NCBI GenBank assembly: GCA_036346155.1
Contig: JARFIY010000099.1
Coordinates: 31,959,501 to 32,023,500 of the forward strand
Direction: 5' to 3'
Length of the DNA: 64,000 nucleotides
Source: Sinelater perroti
Lineage: Eukaryota > Arthropoda > Insecta > Coleoptera > Elateridae
Part shown: in pieces, positions 35,265 through 44,110 of the stretch
How positions within the stretch are numbered: the stretch's first letter is position 1
Layout of the letters: each line of letters starts with the position of its first letter
Notes under the pieces: model-generated
Seen by the model: the letters and a program-made list of their open reading frames with translations, nothing else
What the model was told of the DNA's origin: nothing
Databases searched by the model: none
Program-made: the position numbers and the translations under genes

Positions 35265-36636
35265 CATTTGAAGCCAAAACAATAGAGCCCTAGCTGCACG
35301 CGCATTTTCCTCTCCTGTTTCAATCTAAGGAAAATGAAAATCAAAACATTAAAGTGCAAGCAGTATCTTTAAAATTGAGCTTTAAAAAGGTGCTATTGCA
35401 TTAATCGGATGACGCATTCAAAAAAAAATGCAACACAAACGGGATTTTACGAACCTTGCTAATTAGAACGCATGTGAACGATGAATGTGATTGGCCTACA
35501 GTACGCTTGCAATCCAGTCATTCAACTCAGTCACTTATTCGAAATGGACGTAAGTAAGTGAAGTAGTTCTCGAGTGATTCGCAAGAAAATGGATATCACG
35601 GAAGCCGAAACAGCCCAGACAATTGGATTGTTGAGAGATGGCCTCAGACGAAGTGCTGTGGCAAATAAACTAAATATGACTCAATCAGCTGTGTCGAAAG
35701 TGTGGTGTCGGTACGAGAAACCAGTGACTACGTCCGCTGGCCAGGAGGCGGCCGTATGCGCGTGACAACGAGAGAGACGATCGATTTCTCGTCTCAATAT
35801 CCCTCAGAAATCGACATATGACTGGCGTTAACCTAAAGCAAGAGCTGAGTAGGGTCAGAGGTATGGTCGCCAGTGCTTGGACAGTAGGAAAAAGACTGAA
35901 ATCAACAAACCTAACCCAAAAAAAGACAGCTGCGGGTCCCAAGCTAACTGCAGTCCAAAAGCAAAAGAAACTGGAATTTTCTCGCAAATATCTGGATTGG
36001 GACCTCGGCCACTGGAGTCAGAAATTCTTCACCAACGAGTCTAGGATGTGCCTACATGGCAACGACAGGAGACGTCGGGTCTGTAGAAGGCCAGGGGCAG
36101 AAACTGCCGAATATGGGGTGGCCCTTGGTGGCCTCTGAGCAGGCATTTATATGCACGGAAAAACTGAATTTATTTTCGTGCCTAATGAAGGATGCGGAGG
36201 AAGTTCAGCAGCGGACTGCTATATCAAGGACATTCGGAAGGAACATGTTGTTCTGTGCAGAATTTGTTGGTGAAGAGTTCTTGCTAATGCACGACAATGC
36301 GCGATGCCACACGATGGCTGACGTCAGTGTGTGGAAAATAGACTAGCCTCCGTGTATAGCCAAAACTTGAATTCAATTGAGCATGTTCGGGATGAGCTTA
36401 AGCGAAAAGTCCGGGCCAGAAAACTGAGAGCGGAGATGATTGAAGAGTAGAAAGCAAACCCTCACGACAGCATACGAAAATCCATCCAATCCATGCGTAA
36501 TCGCTTGGAAAGTACAATTAGGAGTAGAGGTGGCAATACCGTGCATTGAAAAATGAGGATTTCATTTTTTTCCTTTCACCACATGTTCTTTCAAAACTCG
36601 AGCATGTTGCTAAGTCGATTGTTTTGTTCTCAAGTG
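35265..36636 (+). mobile_element. Tc1-like transposon, family A copy 2
   Basis: It is flanked by TA (35263-35264 and 36637-36638). The left end CATTTGAAGCCAAAACAAT pairs with the right end, whose reverse complement is CACTTGAGAACAAAACAAT. The interior aligns along its length with copies 1 and 3 (for example ATTGCATTAATCGGATGACG near 35396). It is the best-preserved of the three but still has a broken transposase. It lies just beyond the old BovB relic, in a stretch that may once have been continuous with it. Confidence 0.87.
35589..36460 (+). pseudogene. Tc1 transposase, family A copy 2 (frameshifted)
   Basis: From the ATG at 35589: MDITEAETAQTIGLLRDGLR, RSAVANKLNMTQSAVSKVWC (paired-like helix-turn-helix), then a frameshift near 35720. 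The next frame carries RDNERDDRFLVSISLRNRH, TGVNLKQELSRV, EFSRKYLDWDLGHWSQKFF, TNESRMCLHGNDRRRRVCRR. After another shift near 36100 come FVGEEFLLMHDNARCHT (second catalytic Asp in HDNA) and, shifted again, NLNSIEHVRDELKRKV (third catalytic Glu). The first catalytic position, normally TDES, is TNES. At least three frameshifts make it non-functional. It would have bound the terminal repeats and cut at TA. Confidence 0.85.
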
Positions 36637-36639
36637 TAG

Positions 36640-37606
36640 AATGAAAATATTTTCATTAGTTTTGAAGTAACCTTCTATATATAACTCTTGTTCTTGACTA
36701 TCGTCGCGTTTATTATTAGAAAATAAAAGAATAATTTAAAGCAGCTAATGAGAAAAAAACTAGCGGAAGGATTATTAAAGATCTCAAGGTGTATTTTCAA
36801 GACTGCAGTCAGCAGAAATTAAATTCTCTTAATTAGGAAATCTGCTCACGTGCTAACTTTTTATTATTTCCATAGTTTTTAATAAATTACACATTAAATC
36901 ACGGTTCCGACACTTCTTTCATTTGTGCGGAGTTTATTGTTATTTTTCTGCAGCTGTAACGATTGACTACATTGTAGGCAATCCTTTTTCCTTTCACTCC
37001 GAGACATTTAATTTTGCGTATACATGAGCAATTCCATCTTTATAACTGTCTACCGCAGTTTTCCGTTTCCCCTGCGTATTCAGCCTGCTTCAGCACATTT
37101 TTCATTTAATACGAGCTTGTTCTACCGCGCCCGGATTACTATTTGTTTGTGTGAATTTATCCCGCGCCCATTGTGTGAGGTGTAACTGCCATCCTGCATT
37201 GTGCTTGCTCTATTCTTACGACAATATTAAACAGTAAAAAAAACTTATTAAGATTTATGATATTCATACACAGTGACAATTTTTCCTTAAAATATTCCGT
37301 GCGAATTTTGCGTAACTGCAAAAAAATACAGTTAGTCCTTTCTAAAAGTAGCAATTCAGCAATTAAGCGACTGGATTAATTGACCCGACTACTTAATGAG
37401 TGGGTCTTGTACAGCTGTAGCTGCAAAACTTATTCATCATCCGGCGCAATGCAAAATCTGTGTCTGCGCGCCCGGCCGCCGCCCTAATTAATGCAAATCT
37501 CGAACAGCTTTACATATAATTTCTAACTCGGCCGCTTGTTTCCACGCTTGCAGGTTTCCGCGTTCGGGCGGGTTAATTTTTTTTTAATCCGCGGCAATTA
37601 TTTCTG
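36640..37606. other. Intron-like sequence with a GC-richer patch next to the exon
   Basis: No gene recognised. From about 36900 the composition becomes more balanced. The segment 37440-37560 contains a C/G-rich stretch (GCGCCCGGCCGCCGCCC) next to TAATTAATGCAAATCTCG. Lying directly downstream of the minus-strand exon, it is probably the start of that exon's downstream intron and may hold conserved non-coding sequence. That is inference from position and composition. Confidence 0.4.
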
Positions 37607-37612
37607 ACTTAC
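37607..37612 (-). other. Splice donor GTAAGT
   Basis: A perfect consensus 5' splice site immediately after the GT25 exon on the minus strand. Translation through it would hit TAA in the exon frame, supporting an exon end here. Confidence 0.8.
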
Positions 37613-37737
37613 ACGAGGTCCCAGGCGCCGAGCCGCTGCAGGTCGGCCATCAGGAGCTCCACCTTCGCCCTGAAGAAGGGCTCGAAGCGGACATCGTCCT
37701 CGAGGACCAGGACGATGTCGTACTGCTCGTCCACGGT
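37613..37737 (-). CDS. Internal exon of a GT25-family glycosyltransferase
   Basis: A 125-bp exon on the minus strand. It is preceded by a pyrimidine-rich tract and CAG (37740-37738) and followed by a consensus GTAAGT donor (37612-37607). It starts in phase 0 and ends two bases into a codon. The 41 codons read TVDEQYDIVLVLEDD, then VRFEPFFRAKVELLM and ADLQRLGAWDLV. The VLEDDVRFEPFFR block followed by WDL is characteristic of GT25 procollagen/collagen beta-galactosyltransferases (COLGALT/GLT25D and insect homologues), which add galactose to hydroxylysine in the endoplasmic reticulum; the EDD acidic cluster lies in the glycosyltransferase core. Forty of 41 third positions are G or C, against an AT-rich background. 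No adjoining exon was recognised. CERCAM-like or bacterial-type GT25 relatives are the alternatives. Confidence 0.8.
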
Positions 37738-37765
37738 CTGTGAACAAGAACAAGCGAATGAAGGT
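37738..37765 (-). other. Splice acceptor with polypyrimidine tract
   Basis: On the minus strand a T/C-rich run (TTCATTCGCTTGTTCTTGTTCA) ends in CAG just before the GT25 exon. This is a typical 3' splice site. Confidence 0.75.
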
Positions 37766-38140
37766 GGGGAGCAAGCCGTATGTGACAAAGCGCAAAGTGT
37801 TTTTGTATTTCCTCACTAATTGTAAGAATATCAAGATCGTGCCTTATTACCTCATTGGGTACATTGCACAGGGTATTAGCTTGACTATTAACATTTTAAA
37901 ATGTCGATATTAGAGTTACTGGCTGTTCTCCACAATTATATACCAAAAGTCTACAACAGTTTAAAGATGGTCTTGTAGAGTAAGAACTTGTTTTCAAAAC
38001 ACGTCTGAAATATGTATTTATTCAGCATGTACGTTTTGTGATACACTTCTCTTAGTCGCTTACGTTTGGATTAGATATGTTTTTTGTGGGTTAATATTCT
38101 GTCAAGATAAAGTCTGAAATACCGCGCACTATCAGACTTG
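37766..38140. other. No feature recognised (intron-like)
   Basis: AT-rich sequence upstream of the exon on the coding strand. No other exon or repeat was recognised. Confidence 0.45.
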
Positions 38141-39000
38141 TAGTTTGTTCATTGGCGGACCACTATCTCTGTAATTAGCAAAAGTTAGGTAAACTGATTC
38201 AAAGCCATTAACTTTAGTGCAACATTTCCAGAAATATCCTTGAAGAATAGTCAAATAAAATTGAAGATTTTGCATTGTTCTTTGTGGATCAGGAAAGGAT
38301 ACTAAAGTTGTTGTATCGTCAATATGGATTGCAATCTGTACTTCTCATATTGGAAAAATCTGATACAAACAGGATTTATAAATATTGGCCCCAGGGACAC
38401 CAGAGCTGATAGAAATAAAATAATTTGATATTCACCAAATTTGATAAGATACGATTTGGTAAGATAGCAGTCTGAAGAAAATATGGTCTTGAATATGTAA
38501 AGCAAGCTTTGGTACTAGACTTTAATAGAAGGTTGGGTTATATAAGAAATAATGCTTAGTAGTGTAGTTTTCTTCAAAATCTTTGATAATTCTGTCAACG
38601 ACATGTTGCTTATGAAATCCAAACTGGTGATCAGAAATTAAACTGTTGTCCAAAAGGATAGTTTTATTTCCTTTTAGTAAAAAGGATAATATCGGAAATA
38701 AACCGATGAGTTTCTAAGAAATAACATTTTCTTTAAGCTGTTCTGGTTTAGGAATCACAATAATCGTAGAAAGCCTCCATTGCTAAGATACGAAGCATAG
38801 AAATTATGATAAGTGTGTAAAAGTATAAATCTGAAACTCTTGTTAAAAAGCTTTTTTAAAACCTCGACCGTCATCAAATCATAACCGGATGCCTAGTGCG
38901 GATTCAAATTATAAAGAAGCTCATTTCTGATCTTGGTTGAAGTGAATTGCTTCGTAGGACATTTGTACGGATACTTCAAGAAACTGCTGATATTGATTCT
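38140..39000 (-). pseudogene. Old Jockey-like reverse transcriptase relic
   Basis: Minus-strand phrases from right to left: LEVSVQMSYEAIHF (near 38980), ASGYDLMTVEVLKKLF (38910-38860, equivalent to KAPGYDLIT in Jockey RT), NGGFLRLL (38790), LISDHQFGFHKQHVVDRII (38640-38585), SGVPGANIYKSCLYQIFPI (38400-38350, motif B), IAIHIDDTTTLVSFPDPQR (38330-38270, motif C with the first Asp region changed to IDD), and LQFYLTILQGYFWKC (38255-38210). It is heavily mutated and in mixed frames. Sequence further right, to about 40000, may contain its eroded endonuclease but nothing firm was read. Confidence 0.66.
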
Positions 39001-41027
39001 CTTAATTCGTGATTTCATAAGGAAAAAGTTAATATATCTCAGTTAAATGAAAATCGTAACCCTTTCTTGATTTGTTGAAAGCCAGTTACCATTACCAATC
39101 AGAAGAGGTGTTTTATGTTTGAGTTGTGAATTATTTAAACTTTTGTAACTCACCAGAACAAATGCTTCTCTATAGATTAGTTTGAACGTTAGAAATAAAA
39201 GTTTTTATTTCAGATGTTGATTGATTGAAACTTCTAATATAGAACACCCAGAGGTTGTTAAAAGCCATGTTTGTATAGAAGTAGACTGCCAGAAAACTTA
39301 CTGCTATCAAATCATCTTCAGTTTTGAGAGCAATAGCTAGCAAGCGTGTAGCATCTACCAATTTCCTGAATAACTCTCAGTTGTTGTGATTATTACACAA
39401 AGCAGGTGTCTTTTGACAAGTTATGATATGGTTCCTGATGTCAGAACAAGCGATCAATGGTCAGCTAATAGATTTAACTAAATCATAAATATAGGTCCAT
39501 AGGTCAGAATGTGGGCTCGCCTATTGATAGCAAATGTAAACCAAGATGCTTATCGCCTTCATTAGTTCCTATCTTTCAGTCTGATTTCAAATGTATTGAA
39601 GTAGTGCTCAAATTTGTCATTGAGGGGGACTTCCCAGTCTTCAACACAACTGAAGCTGCTTGAAGCTGTATTTGTTTCTATTCTGGAAGTATATAATGCT
39701 TCATCGCGTTTTTAACTATTACTGACCCTGGAATTTTTAAATAAATTTCATCTATGAAGTGTGACTCGAGCGTTGGATTCTGAGTTGCAATTGCGATCTG
39801 CTTCTTTTGTAATGGAAGAAATATTGTTTGTGCAAGATCTTTGTATTTGAAGCAGCATCTGTAATTAGCCGAGTGATTACTTTATTATATAGAAGTTCTT
39901 CATATCAATAGAGGGAAAATTAACGTTTCACATAGAGATGAGGATTTTATAAACTTCCTTTCTGTTGCCAGTCGGCTTGAGAATCAAAATTTACCAAAGA
40001 ACAGCTCGCGGTTCTTTACCGATTGATGAAGATCTCACGGCGATGTTGGACGAATCCTAATAAGCGTTGCATTCAAATACTACAATTCAAAATGGTAAAG
40101 ACTTCGAAGAGAGCCCTGACTTTTTTCGATCGTCGAATATTTCAGTATTATGAGAGATCCAGTAGGGGATCTTTAGTGTAAAGCAGCAGTTTCTAAATTT
40201 TTTCCAGTGTCCCATTCATAATAAAATGTAGATTGTGTGGCCAAATGACTGGAAATATTTATTACCAAGTACCTCGTTTGTTTCTTTGTTTCTAAAGTTA
40301 TATCTCATCAAGAGAGAGTTTTCAGAATTTTCCGCCACATCTGAAAGAGTACTACGTGGCACTGGAACCCTCTACAAGTTTCACTTTAGCCTTATATAAG
40401 CAGCAAACCGCAATGAGGATCATTTTCAACTTGTAAACTGTGCTGTGTGGACTACTGGGTACAATATTAAATATTTAATGATAAGCTACCAGTTACACTC
40501 AGTGCTATTTTTTAAATATCGAGAGATAAGAACAAAAAATAAATATTTTAAGTATAGCTTATCGTTAATTCTTATAAACCCCAGTATCTTTTTGTCGAGA
40601 AATTTTGTCCAAAGAAATTATGAAACCATCAAATCTACCTCGACATTTAAATAACAAACGTCTAGACAAAAAACAAGCCTGCGAAATTCTTTAAAGGGAA
40701 CTAAACTCCCTCCTCAAGGAGCACACTACATTTATATCAAGCAACGACTGCTAGCAAGTTGTAAGTTGCATTTCGCATGACGAAATTAATAATCCACATA
40801 AAATTTCTCAAAATTTTATTTCATCAGTTGGAATAGTGAAAATAAAATTCGTACTTATCTTTTTGTTAAAATTGCTTTCCTTTTCCCACTTACAGAACGT
40901 ATATATTTTTTTCCGATTACTCTACCTCATTCGGAAAACAGTTCTTTACTTTTGTGAAAACCTATCTAATACAAAAATTTCATTTTTTAAATGGAATAGT
41001 CCGATCGACATTTTTTTAAAAAGTACT
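39001..41027. other. AT-rich, possibly eroded LINE upstream part; no gene recognised
   Basis: No convincing coding region. The first kilobase may be remains of the 5' part of the minus-strand Jockey-like relic. The part from about 40440 is unassigned AT-rich DNA that ends at the insertion site of the younger Jockey copy. Confidence 0.4.
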
Positions 41028-41042
41028 AATAAGTGCAATATT
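41028..41042. repeat. Target-site duplication, left copy (Jockey)
   Basis: The 15-mer AATAAGTGCAATATT here is repeated exactly at 44096-44110, on the other side of the Jockey element. The last two T's may instead be part of the poly-T tract, giving a duplication of 13 to 15 bp. Confidence 0.9.
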
Positions 41043-41171
41043 TTTTTTTATTTACTGCATATTTACAACTAGTCTAACTAAACTAACAAGCAAATGAGTT
41101 AATGTACATAGCATGTGGGGAGGAACACCAAGAGTGACCTCCTGTCATTACAAGGTATACAAGTCTTATTA

Positions 41172-43856
41172 CTAATTTGTAAGGTCACTAAACTTTGTCC
41201 GTTTCAGGCGTCTAACTGCGTTTGCATTATTTAATAAGTCTGTCACTAGAACACTAGGGTGATCACTAATACGATCGTTGTATCTGATGCAGCAAGCTTT
41301 GATGACATCTTTAATCCATGGGATCTTTAGATCGTTATGTAATGTGCGGTTGTTCACATACCATTCAGCGTATGCTATTGCGCGAAGTGTTTTGCTTTGA
41401 AATCGCTGTAATATCTCGATGTTCGATGACTTAGCAGATCCCCAAAACTGGATCCCATACGTCCAAATCGGAACTAACATGGTTTTATATAACAACACCT
41501 TGTTTGTTAAACTGAGCTGGGATTTTCGTCCGAGGAGCCAGAACATCTTCTTCACGCGGATATCTAATTCTTTTCGCTTAGTCTGTATATGTTTTTTCCA
41601 GTTTAGTTTGCTATCGAGATGGATACCGAGATATTTGATATCTTCTTTGTGTGGTATGTTAGTGCCGTTGAAGATTATAGGAGGTGGAACAACCTTGCGG
41701 AGGGTGAAGACCACTGAAGCCGATTTGTTTTCATTGATTTTGATGCGCCAGGTCTTTATCCAGTTTTCTAAAGCTTCCAGCGCATTTTGCAGGTATATTG
41801 ATGCCTGAAGTAGATCTCTGTGTGAAGATAATACAGCCGTGTCGTCCGCAAACGTAGCAATTAAAACATTGTCGGTAACAGGAAGGTCTGCCGTAAACAA
41901 CTGGTATAATGTCGGTCCCAGTACGTTACCTTGTGGTACACCTGCCTCGACTGAGTAGATTGGCGAGTGGCTGTCATTGATTTTGACCCGAAAGTATCTG
42001 TTTTCTAGATACGACTTGAAGAGCAGATGGTACTGTTGCGGTAGGGTTTGCTTGATCTTATATAAGAGGCCAGGGTGCCAAACTCGATCAAAAGCTTGGC
42101 CCACGTCTAAGAATGCTGCTAGGCATAACCGTTTTTCCTCGAAGTCTTTTTCTACATTATCCACTATCCTATGAACTTGTTCCAATGTTGAGTATTTTCT
42201 GCGGAAACCGAATTGATGTTCCGGAACTAAATGCAGTTCTTCTATAATGGGTTCAAGTCTTCTTAGTAGAATTCGCTCAAAGAGCTTAGAGAGGAGTGGT
42301 AACAGCGAAATCGGTCTATAAGAAGCTGGTAATTGAGCTGGTTTTCCTGGCTTTTGAATGAATTACTTCGGCAAATTTCCATTGGATTGGGAAGTACTGA
42401 GTTCTTAAGATGACTTTATATATACGTGTTATAGCTGCCATCCCTTTTTTTGGCAGTTGACAGAGTAATTCGGACTTAATTAGGTCATATCCTGGTGCTT
42501 TGCCAGTTTTTAAACATTTAACTTCTGTTTGGACTTCGTTGGGTGTACAGTGTCGAATGGGTAAATGGAGTTGGAGTGGTGATTTGAGGAATTCGAGAAT
42601 TTCGTAATCATCTTGTGGAGTTCTGTCTGATTCGTGCGGTTGAAAGGTTGCAGCTAAGTGTTCGCCGAATACCACCGCTTTATCTTTGTCACATCGGGCC
42701 CAAGAGCCATCATTTTTACGAATAGGAGGGATAGGGATATTAGGCTTTTTCAAATTCCTAGTTGCGCGCCATAAGGAGTAGTCATGGTGTTGACTGGGGG
42801 ATAAGTTTCGCACGTAATCATTGAACGTTTCGTTTTCTGTTCCTTGATTAATCTTTTTAGTTGTGTGGTGAGAGTGTTTAGTATATTTTTGTCTCTTGGG
42901 TGTCTTGTTTGTTGCCAGATCCGTCTTGCTTTTCGTTTGTCGCTGATCTTTTGTCTAATTTCTAAGGAGTAGTTATTAGTGTTTTTGTTACATTTATGTT
43001 GTAGTTTTATGGGCGTAGCTGTCCAAGAAGCATATTGTAAGGTTTGTGTTAGTCGTTCTATTGCCGTTTCAATTTCATTTGAAGTGTTAAGTACTGCTGG
43101 AATCGATAGATGTTCATCAATATATTGTCGAAAAATGTCCCAATCCGTAAGACTGTTGTGTAGGCTGGGCCTTGCAGGCTTGTTGATTATGCAGCTACTC
43201 AACGTGCATATTATAGCAGAGTGATCCGAGTTTAGATCATAGCAGTCAGCAATATCGATGTAGTTGGGCGAGAAATTTTTTGTAATAAGGAAATCTAATG
43301 CACCCGGCAGTTTATTCAGATCGGTTGGCCAATATGTGGGTTTACCTGTGGCTACTGCATTATAATGATGATTTAAGATGGTTTTATATAGTTGCCTTCC
43401 CTTTGGGTTAATTAATCTGGAACCCCATAAGGGGTGTTTAGAATTAAAATCACCACCTGCTATGAACCGGTCTCCTAGCGTCCTGAAGAAGTCTTCGAAC
43501 TGGTTCTGCGTTATTGAATGCCGCGGAGGGCAATATACTGATGATACTGTTATGTCTCCAACGTGGTCTTTAATTTTGACATTTGTGGCTTGTATATGAT
43601 ATGTTTCAAATTTCTCCATTTCGTAGTGTGATAATTTGCTGCTGATTATAATTGCCGTTCCAGCGTGAGCTGTGTTGTCGGGATGACAGGTGTAATAAGT
43701 TCTGTAGTTGTGGATATTGACGTAGTTGTAATTAGTAAAGTGTGCTTCAGATAACAAGAGCAGGTCGATTTTTTGGGTGTTTAGAAACGCTTCTACTTCT
43801 AAACGGCGTTGTAGAAGTCCGTTTGCGTTCCATACGGCTATTCTTAGGGTATCCAT
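41172..43856 (-). pseudogene. Jockey ORF2: endonuclease and reverse transcriptase, two frameshifts
   Basis: It starts at the ATG at 43856, which overlaps the ORF1 stop. Endonuclease blocks: IAVWNANGL (catalytic Asn), LLLLSEAHF (Glu), VYCPPRH, FIAGGDFNSKHPLWGS, and NSDHSAIICTL (Asp-His), all intact. A missing A in the A-run at about 42833-42836 shifts the frame before NETFNDYVRNLSPS. RT blocks follow: GKAPGYDLIKSELL, QWKFAEVI, a second shift at about 42358-42365, then KPGKPAQLPASYRPISLLP, EHQFGFRRKYSTLEQVH, FLDVGQAFDRVWH (motif A), GVPQGNVLGPTLYQLFTADL (motif B) and ATFADDTAVLSSH (motif C, both Asp kept). The C-terminus has IWTYGIQFWG and the stop TAG at 41172-41174. Function: target nicking and target-primed reverse transcription. 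Confidence 0.93.
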
Positions 43857-44095
43857 TATTGGGAGATTTTGGTTATCAGGCTAGTGAGTAGGTTGAGCAT
43901 CATAGTATTTTGTTGCATTAACTGGCTAAACATGGTTTCAAATTTGGAAAGGAACTGAGACAGGGAGATGTCATTGCTGTTTTGATTTTGATTTTGGGTG
44001 TTGTATGAGTCTGACGTTGTTATGAAATTTTGTTGTCCAGCCACGGCTGCGGCATAGCTAGTTGGAAATCTGTTTGCCCTATATGTGTTTGGTTG
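43856..44095 (-). pseudogene. Jockey ORF1 C-terminal fragment (Gag-like)
   Basis: From the truncation point the frame reads QPNTYRANRFPTSYAAAVAG, then Asn/Gln-rich linker residues, then SLSQFLSKFETMFSQLMQQ and MMLNLLTSLITKISQ, a tail that recurs in Jockey ORF1 proteins and is probably a coiled coil. The RNA-binding zinc knuckles lie upstream and are missing. Open reading continues to 44179, but residues upstream of 44095 derive from the target duplication and host flank, not the element. Its TAA stop overlaps the ORF2 start as TAATG. Confidence 0.88.
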
Positions 44096-44110
44096 AATAA
44101 GTGCAATATT
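44096..44110. repeat. Target-site duplication, right copy (Jockey)
   Basis: AATAAGTGCAATATT, identical to 41028-41042. It marks the 5' truncation point of the Jockey element. Confidence 0.9.

Larger units (their letters stand above)
41041..44095 (-). mobile_element. 5'-truncated Jockey retrotransposon with target duplication
   Basis: It is inserted on the minus strand. It ends in a short poly-A tail (T-run 41041-41049 on the + strand) and is truncated at its 5' end inside ORF1 at 44095. Perfect 13-15 bp direct repeats flank it. About 3.05 kb remain: the ORF1 C-terminus, all of ORF2 (endonuclease and reverse transcriptase) and a 3' UTR of about 120 bp. Only two frameshifts separate ORF2 from an intact frame, and the duplication is perfect, so this is one of the youngest insertions in the window. 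Its C-terminal ORF2 resembles the Jockey end fragment at 60.7-61.1 kb. Confidence 0.93.

Noticed and set aside
37598..37834. 78-residue minus-strand frame across the exon (Arg/Gly/Pro-rich)
   Set aside because: It is the wrong frame of the GT25 exon plus intron. The correct frame is bounded by splice sites and matches a known family.
41419..41808. 129-residue + strand open frame
   Set aside because: It is the antisense of the intact Jockey reverse transcriptase frame on the minus strand.
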